This document shows, one piece after another, positions 59,100 to 64,000 of a stretch of DNA of 64,000 bases. Each line of letters starts with the position of its first letter. Position 1 is the stretch's first letter. This DNA comes from Trematomus loennbergii. Lineage: Eukaryota > Chordata > Actinopteri > Perciformes > Nototheniidae. The stretch lies in NCBI GenBank assembly GCA_012861695.1, contig JAAOOA010000051.1, positions 875,501-939,500 on the forward strand, read 5' to 3'. Made by a program: the position numbers and the translations under genes. Below the pieces are notes generated by a model. That model was not told where the DNA came from. It searched no databases and saw only the letters and a program-made list of their open reading frames with translations.

Positions 59100-60440
59100 A
59101 TGGCTCCAAGACAACTCACAGATTTTCAAGTACTAACCAGGACCATTTTTGGGTGCCTGCGAACTTACTACCATCAACAGTCCATCAGACGGACCATTCA
59201 GGGCTCAGTGAACACCCTCCCACATCTGATTCGGATGAAAGACCGGGTCGCAAATGCATTCAACCCCTGCATCCCAACAGTAGACACCTCCCACCTCCTA
59301 CAGGGAAATGCCAGTAACTGGCTCCAAACCGGTCTACAAATATCGGACGAACATCACACCCCAAACAATCGCAACCCTACTCTTCAAATTAAAGAAAATG
59401 ACGAAAGAAGAGGAACAACAAGCCTGGGAGGTGGCTTGCAGTTGGGCAAGATCCAAATATCGTCAAATACAGGACTGGATTTTTATTCAAGTAGCCGAGG
59501 ATCTTGACCTGATGGGTATTAAGATCTCCCTTCGCAGACCTGTTTTTCGTGAAACCACCGCTCCGACCCCCATCCCGAGAGCGCCACAACCCAACGTCCA
59601 AACAACGAGCAACCCTCTATTGGGGACACCATAGTCTCACTGACGTCCAGTATTTTGCCCACTACGAACCTGTTCCCCACAACTGAACCAAGAGACCCAC
59701 GATCAACAACTGTTGAGGTGGTCTCCCAAATCCTTGATGTATCTCCCACCATACCTCGAATCCCAACCCCTCACCACCTGAAGGACGGAGCTCCGATGAA
59801 ACCCCTACTCACCACAACCACCCACCCGGAACCAGAACCAGGTCGCTCTAGGCCTCTTACTTTAGAGGATTTCAACCTTCCTCCCACCCCTCCAAAAAGC
59901 CTTGCCACACGCCACGAACACCGTGGCAATAAAAAAGAGAACTGGTCTCTAACCCCCAACCGGGAAATCCTCATCATAGGGGCCTCTAACATCTCCCGCC
60001 TTCCACCAATCAACGACATAAAAATACAGGTCGACAGTTACCCGGGGGCAAATTTGATCCAGGCAATCCACCTAATAAAATACAAGACCCCAACAACAGT
60101 TGACACGAAAAAAGTCCTTCTCTGTTTCGGTCTCAATGACCGTAACAAGGCTAACACTGTCATCCTGAACAACAATCTGAACCGATTACTGTCCTCGACT
60201 AGGGACACATTCCCCAACGCAGCCATACATATCCCCAGTATCAATTCTTCCACAAGACTACCTCTCACAACTGCCCAAAACATCGCAAATCTGAACAAAA
60301 TCATAGAACAAATCCCAGGTCACATAACAAAACTCAGTAGAAGGGACTTTACCGCTGAAACCTCGGATACAGCAAAGAAGATGTGGGACCACTGGAGGTG
60401 TTCCCTGGGTCTCAGAGGCCTCAGACATGAGAACATTTAA
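59100..60440 (+). pseudogene. Penelope-associated ORF with SGNH-hydrolase-like domain, frameshifted
   Basis: Three overlapping frames make one broken protein of about 440 residues: 59100 to ~59340 (starts MAPRQLTDF), then the frame open from 59308 to 59634 (MTKEEEQQAWEVACSWARSK, helical), then 59655-60440. The last part has a proline-rich linker and an SGNH/GDSL-esterase-like fold: ILIIGASN (block I; Ser kept, usual Asp replaced by Ala), SYPGA, LLCFGLNDR (block III, GxND kept), HIPSIN, and a C-terminal KKMWDHW. The expected block with the catalytic D/H pair, before that end, appears deleted. Esterase domains are known from ORF1 of CR1/L2-type LINEs; I recognise similar proteins from fish genomes but cannot name the family. 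Partner and substrate are unknown. Confidence 0.65.
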
Positions 60441-60986
60441 TCTGAGAGGGTTCCTAAAAGAAATAGATGACCGATCATCGACCTCTAAATTGTTATTAAT
60501 ATGTTTAACTGTTCTTTCTTGGTAAATGTTCCTATGTGTATTTCCTTCCTTTTTCAACAATGGTCATAAAGGTTCCAAATATGTATGTTCAAAGAAACTT
60601 GGAAAAAAATATATATATTGTTCCTAAAAAAAAAATAAAAATCTTTTTCTTAAAAGAGAGAATTTGGGGGAACCTATGAGGAAAGATGTTTAAAATCCTA
60701 CTGTCGGCTGACAACAGGATCATAACTACTACTGAGGTCCATATCCTTCTCTCTTTTTTTATTAGTATTAAAATACCAATGATAGCTGTAGTTTTAGCAA
60801 TAAAGCCCACACTAATACACAACAATTATATCTCAAATAAAACCTTTTAAAAAAAAACTCAATTAGTACAACACTTATGTTCTCACCCTTCTCTTTTACA
60901 AATACTAAAGGCTAGGACTATAACAACTATTATTAAATAACAACAATAAACCAAGAATAAAACTAAACAAAAATACCTCTAAAATA
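60441..60986 (+). other. 3' flank of the SGNH-type ORF
   Basis: A block at about 60660-60820 (GAACCTATGAGGAAAG ... CTACTACTGAGGT) is related to 57780-57950, confirming that the two regions derive from the same element family. No ORF. Confidence 0.5.
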
Positions 60987-61225
60987 CAAATACTAATTGT
61001 ATGCTACATGCTAAGCTATATGCTAATGCTAGAAACACAAACAAGAACATAACAATATTAAAAATAACAAAAATAACTCAAAAAACGAAATGCTAATTTT
61101 ATGCTACATGCTAAGCTATATGCTAATGCTAGAAGCACAAACAAGAACATAACAATATTAAAAATAACAAAAATAACTCAAAAAACAAAATGCTAATTTT
61201 ATGCTACATGCTACGCTAACAGGCT
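60987..61225. repeat. 100-bp tandem repeat, about 2.4 copies
   Basis: ATGCTACATGCTAAGCTATA starts units at 61001 and 61101 and a partial one at 61201, exactly 100 bp apart. Units are nearly identical, unlike the decayed surroundings. Confidence 0.93.
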
Positions 61226-61910
61226 AATGCTAACGCTAATGGGTGACGTCATGACCCTATACGGAAGTTGTAGCACCACCATTTGGCCACAGGACCCATC
61301 GCAGCATTCTAAATACAACAATTGCAGTACCGCCATTTGACCACAACACAGACTTATGCTGAAACCAATGCATTTCCTGGTTCAGTATTGCAAAGCATCC
61401 TGGGTACAGATAAAATGATTAAAAACCTTATAAACAACTATTAATCAACATATTTTTTCTTTGAAAACTTAATTTCTAATATCAAAAAACAATATACCAT
61501 CACAAAATTGCCTTTTTTCAAATAAAATAAAATTTTCATATGGCACCATAAGTCAGGGAGGTTGCCAATTACATCGGTTGACTGGCATTCCCAGCCTATA
61601 TTCACCACCGATTGACTGAGCTTCACCTTAGGGTAAGAGTTCTTTCTTTTGATTGCACTGGTCAAAAACGCTAAAGGAGCATTTGGGGGCTGCGAACCCC
61701 TGGATGTCAGTGTCTGGGGACTTGATCCTGGCTGATTTTCTCTGTGTATGTTGCTAGGGACATAAGTGCCATACAAACATGCACAGCTCATGCTCCCTTT
61801 GTACAAAAATAAATGTATGTGTGGACAAGGCCGGTACTGATCTTTCCTGAAGCCTAGCGGTGTATGAAGCTCAGGAATTGATCCCTTTTGATGCGACAAA
61901 AACCCAGGTT
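61226..61910. other. No recognised gene
   Basis: Contains a 152-residue minus-strand ORF (61441-61899) without a recognisable domain or start context. I cannot say whether it is real. Confidence 0.3.
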
Positions 61911-62200
61911 TCCTCAGTCGGGCCTCGGTCTGGCAGGCTAATACGGGGAGGTGTGGTTCTTTTCAATTAGGCGGTGTCCAATCACAGCTGATATTGATGG
62001 AACTCGGCTCCCCCAGGCCTGCTGGGACCCTGCCTGTTCTGGTGCGATCGAACCCTCAGTTGGACCTCGGTCTACCATAGCGGATACGGGAAGGTGTGGT
62101 TCTTTTCAGTTAAGCAGTGCCCCCATCACAGCTGATATTGATCGGACCCGGTTCCCCCAGGCCTGGTGAGACCTTGTCTGGACTGGTGCGGTACATCCTA
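61911..62200. repeat. ~142-bp tandem duplication
   Basis: CCTCAGTCGGGCCTCGGTCT (61911) recurs as CCTCAGTTGGACCTCGGTCT (62053). Both units carry GGTGTGGTTCTTTTCA and CACAGCTGATATTGAT. Not matched to any RNA gene I know. Confidence 0.85.
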
Positions 62201-62487
62201 GATTGGAGATCATCCTTCTTCAGATCCAATTGACTTAAGACTGGGGAAGCCAGAAATGGTGCAAACTATTGGTTTTAAGTGGGTTGGATGGTAAGTATGC
62301 GGCCCCCCTGGGTTCCATTTGGAACAGCACGCAGGGTGGGTAGTCCAGGCAATCAGGACCTTAAACGTCGCCAAGTCTTCTATGGGTTTAGACCCACCAT
62401 TGCAACAGCCCATCTTTCACCACATACGTTTAGTTTCAATCCTTTCCCCCTAAAATAATTTCCCTTTTTAGACCCAAGTTATAGAAC

Positions 62488-62620
62488 ATCGTCCACTAGT
62501 CCATTTTAGGGACTGGCCGTGGATACACCGGGACCTAGACATTTAATTCCTCTGATGACACGTCCTCTGGTCCATTTAGGGACCTGCCGTGGGATGCAAC
62601 GGGACTTATACCTCTGCCTT
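62488..62620. repeat. ~70-bp tandem duplication
   Basis: Two units share GTCCATTT-AGGGAC and GCCGTGG ... CGGGAC. It belongs to the Penelope-like block by position only. Confidence 0.7.
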
Positions 62621-62639
62621 TTCTCCTGTTAAATCTATC

Positions 62640-63319
62640 TTGATAATTTAATAAATTAATTAGAATTAATTTGACTAATATAACATTAATAATATAACTA
62701 TTTATAAATATTTAAAACTTAAAAATAGAATTTTAACAATTAAAATTAATTTATTACATTTTTAAACTTAAATAACTCAATTGAGACAACTCATAGTATT
62801 TATAAAAACAATATCTTTTAGATTAAGGGTACCGTTCTTTATTTTCTCTCGTAGTTCATTCCTAGACTTTTAAAGTCAGAACAACAACCAAGCCTTTTCT
62901 TCCACTGGATCCACCTGTATCAGAATCATTTAATTCTGGTCTATTGACCCATTCTTTCTCTACCTTTAAGTTCACTGACCTGACCAACCTACCAGTCCTT
63001 TTACTCCCCTAGTTGGGACCAATTGAATAACAATAACACACGACCGGGGATTTGATCAGCCTCGGCGGGGCCACCCCGGGGTGAGGGTGTCTGGTGATAA
63101 TGGCCGAAACACCCGATGATCTCTGGGTCCACTACTGATGATGTGTTCCAAACAAAAATCATAAAGGACTATTTTGTTCCCCAAATACCTCTATTTTGGA
63201 GCTCAAAAACAACTGACTACCCTTCACTTGGGATTTTACCATTTGCTCTATATATTGTACCACTTTTGTTTTTATACAGACTACCAATTCTCACTATTAT
63301 GAGAACTGGTCATATGATT
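62640..63319. other. A/T-rich interior of the Penelope-like block, no gene seen
   Basis: A very A/T-rich tract at 62640-62820, then mixed sequence. No RT or nuclease motif was found on either strand. Confidence 0.35.
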
Positions 63320-63650
63320 CTCCATCTTATTCATTAATAGGTCTAGTACCTGACCATTATCTAATCACTAAACTAACCAATCGAGCTTTGCTGCCTAAAC
63401 CTAAACTCTGGCTCCTTACCTAATCCTAAAATGCATCTCCACAAATAGCTACCTGAATTTAAATTCAAACCACTAAAATTAACTAATGGTACACTTTTAC
63501 CTAAATCTCCAAACTCAAAATTAATTTAGAAAACCACATTCTCTCTACCCACTTTTTCATTCTGCTCTCTCCACTCCTGACCCTTCCTCCGCTCAAGTCC
63601 TAACGGGTTAAAACGGAGACGGACATTTTGGCGGGGGGGGGGGGTGTCTG
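63320..63650 (+). repeat. Third copy of the Penelope-like repeated end
   Basis: TCATTAATAGGTCTAGTACC ... ACCAATCGAGCTTTGCTGCC matches 57985-58070 and 58605-58680. Further on, ACGGGTTAAAACGGAGACGG and a G-run resemble the GGTAACAGGTTAAGAGAGA plus CGGGGGAG phrases of the other copies. Confidence 0.65.
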
Positions 63651-63801
63651 CCGTAACCACAGCTAGCCTCCTCGTCTCTGTTCTTCAAACTTACTAAGCT
63701 AGGGTAAGCGCCGGCACGTTATCGATGGCCCGTGCCTCTCCTTGGATCTCTGTATAACCATGAAGTCGTCGGGCGACATGGGGAGATCTGGTGGCTTTTA
63801 T

Positions 63802-63826
63802 CTAACCCTAACCCTAACCCCTAACC
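63802..63826. repeat. Telomere-type CCCTAA array, right
   Basis: Four units (CTAACCCTAACCCTAACCCC...) in the same orientation as the left array. A small hairpin (CCATG...CATGG with GTCG/CGAC) lies at 63758-63781 just before it. Confidence 0.9.
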
Positions 63827-63830
63827 AGGG

Positions 63831-64000
63831 TTTATTTGAACAACTTTATATACTACTGTGTAGTTTAACCCATAATTACATATAATCAATTATAAGTTGA
63901 TTTATTTTTTGCATTAACAATTTAAATCTGCAAAGTAACAAAATCTGTAAAATAAATGTGGGGTGAAGAGTATAACGTTTACAGACAATAGCACATAAAG
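63831..64000 (+). repeat. Dispersed fish repeat, right half (continues past window)
   Basis: ACTTTATATACTACTGTGTA, GTTTAACCCATAATTA, ATCTGCAAAGTAACAAAATC and AAATAAATGTGG follow the order expected for the right part of the repeat whose left half ends at 56508. Confidence 0.6.

Noticed and set aside
61911..62200. Tandem small nuclear RNA or 5S genes
   Set aside because: The 142-bp units do not match the conserved segments of U1, U2, U4 or 5S that I know.
63030..63140. Hammerhead ribozyme core (CTGATGATG, GGCCGAAAC)
   Set aside because: CTGATGA and GAAA motifs are present but not in the order and spacing that allow stems I-III; the nearest candidate has CTGGTGA instead of CTGANGA.

Overview
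The window reads as intergenic DNA of a bony fish, most likely a percomorph teleost, made almost entirely of transposable elements nested in one another. The teleost call rests on the mix of families: BEL/Pao, a class-I-type endogenous retrovirus, a tyrosine-recombinase element, L1, a Penelope-like element with a GIY-YIG nuclease, Harbinger with its Myb-like partner gene, several hAT and TTAA-target MITEs, long CA/TG microsatellites, and several dispersed repeats I recognise from fish genomes. I found no complete host protein gene. The only host-like candidate is one small signal-peptide leader exon near 46.8 kb on the minus strand.

Layout. 1-2039 is the right part of a TTAA-flanked, piggyBac-like nonautonomous element carrying a hAT insertion. 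About 3.65-10.5 kb holds a solo-LTR-like piece, a 47-bp minisatellite and a minus-strand tyrosine-recombinase gene cut by a second copy of the TTAA element and by a ~0.8 kb dispersed repeat. 10.64-18.32 kb looks like a composite Harbinger element, with a deleted transposase on plus and a three-exon Myb/SANT-like gene on minus; it has taken in a SINE, a hAT fragment and an inverted-repeat MITE. 18.38-24.78 kb is a minus-strand BEL/Pao retrotransposon with both LTRs, missing reverse transcriptase and RNase H, and split by a Harbinger MITE that itself contains a hAT element. 24.8-34.9 kb is layered repeats, including a 4.2 kb element with ~0.6 kb inverted arms that encloses a hAT MITE that encloses a CA microsatellite.

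35.43-46.07 kb is a minus-strand endogenous retrovirus with two very similar ~0.9 kb LTRs, primer-binding site, polypurine tract, one long gag-like ORF with two zinc knuckles, an integrase C-terminal remnant and an env-leader-like ORF; most of pol and env is gone. 46.1-56.3 kb is mixed: a TTAA-element fragment, the leader exon, minisatellites, microsatellites, two more TTAA-flanked MITEs, a near-perfect hairpin and an L1 tail.

The most unusual part is 56.5-63.83 kb: Penelope-like sequence (GIY-YIG nuclease tail, ~960-bp direct repeats, and a separate broken ORF with an SGNH-hydrolase-like domain) bounded on both sides by telomere-type CCCTAA arrays, the whole lying between what look like the two halves of one common fish repeat. 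All coding units except the gag-like ORF show frameshifts, deletions or insertions. Insertion order can often be read directly, because several elements have clean target-site duplications and two copies of the TTAA element serve as empty sites for each other's insertions.
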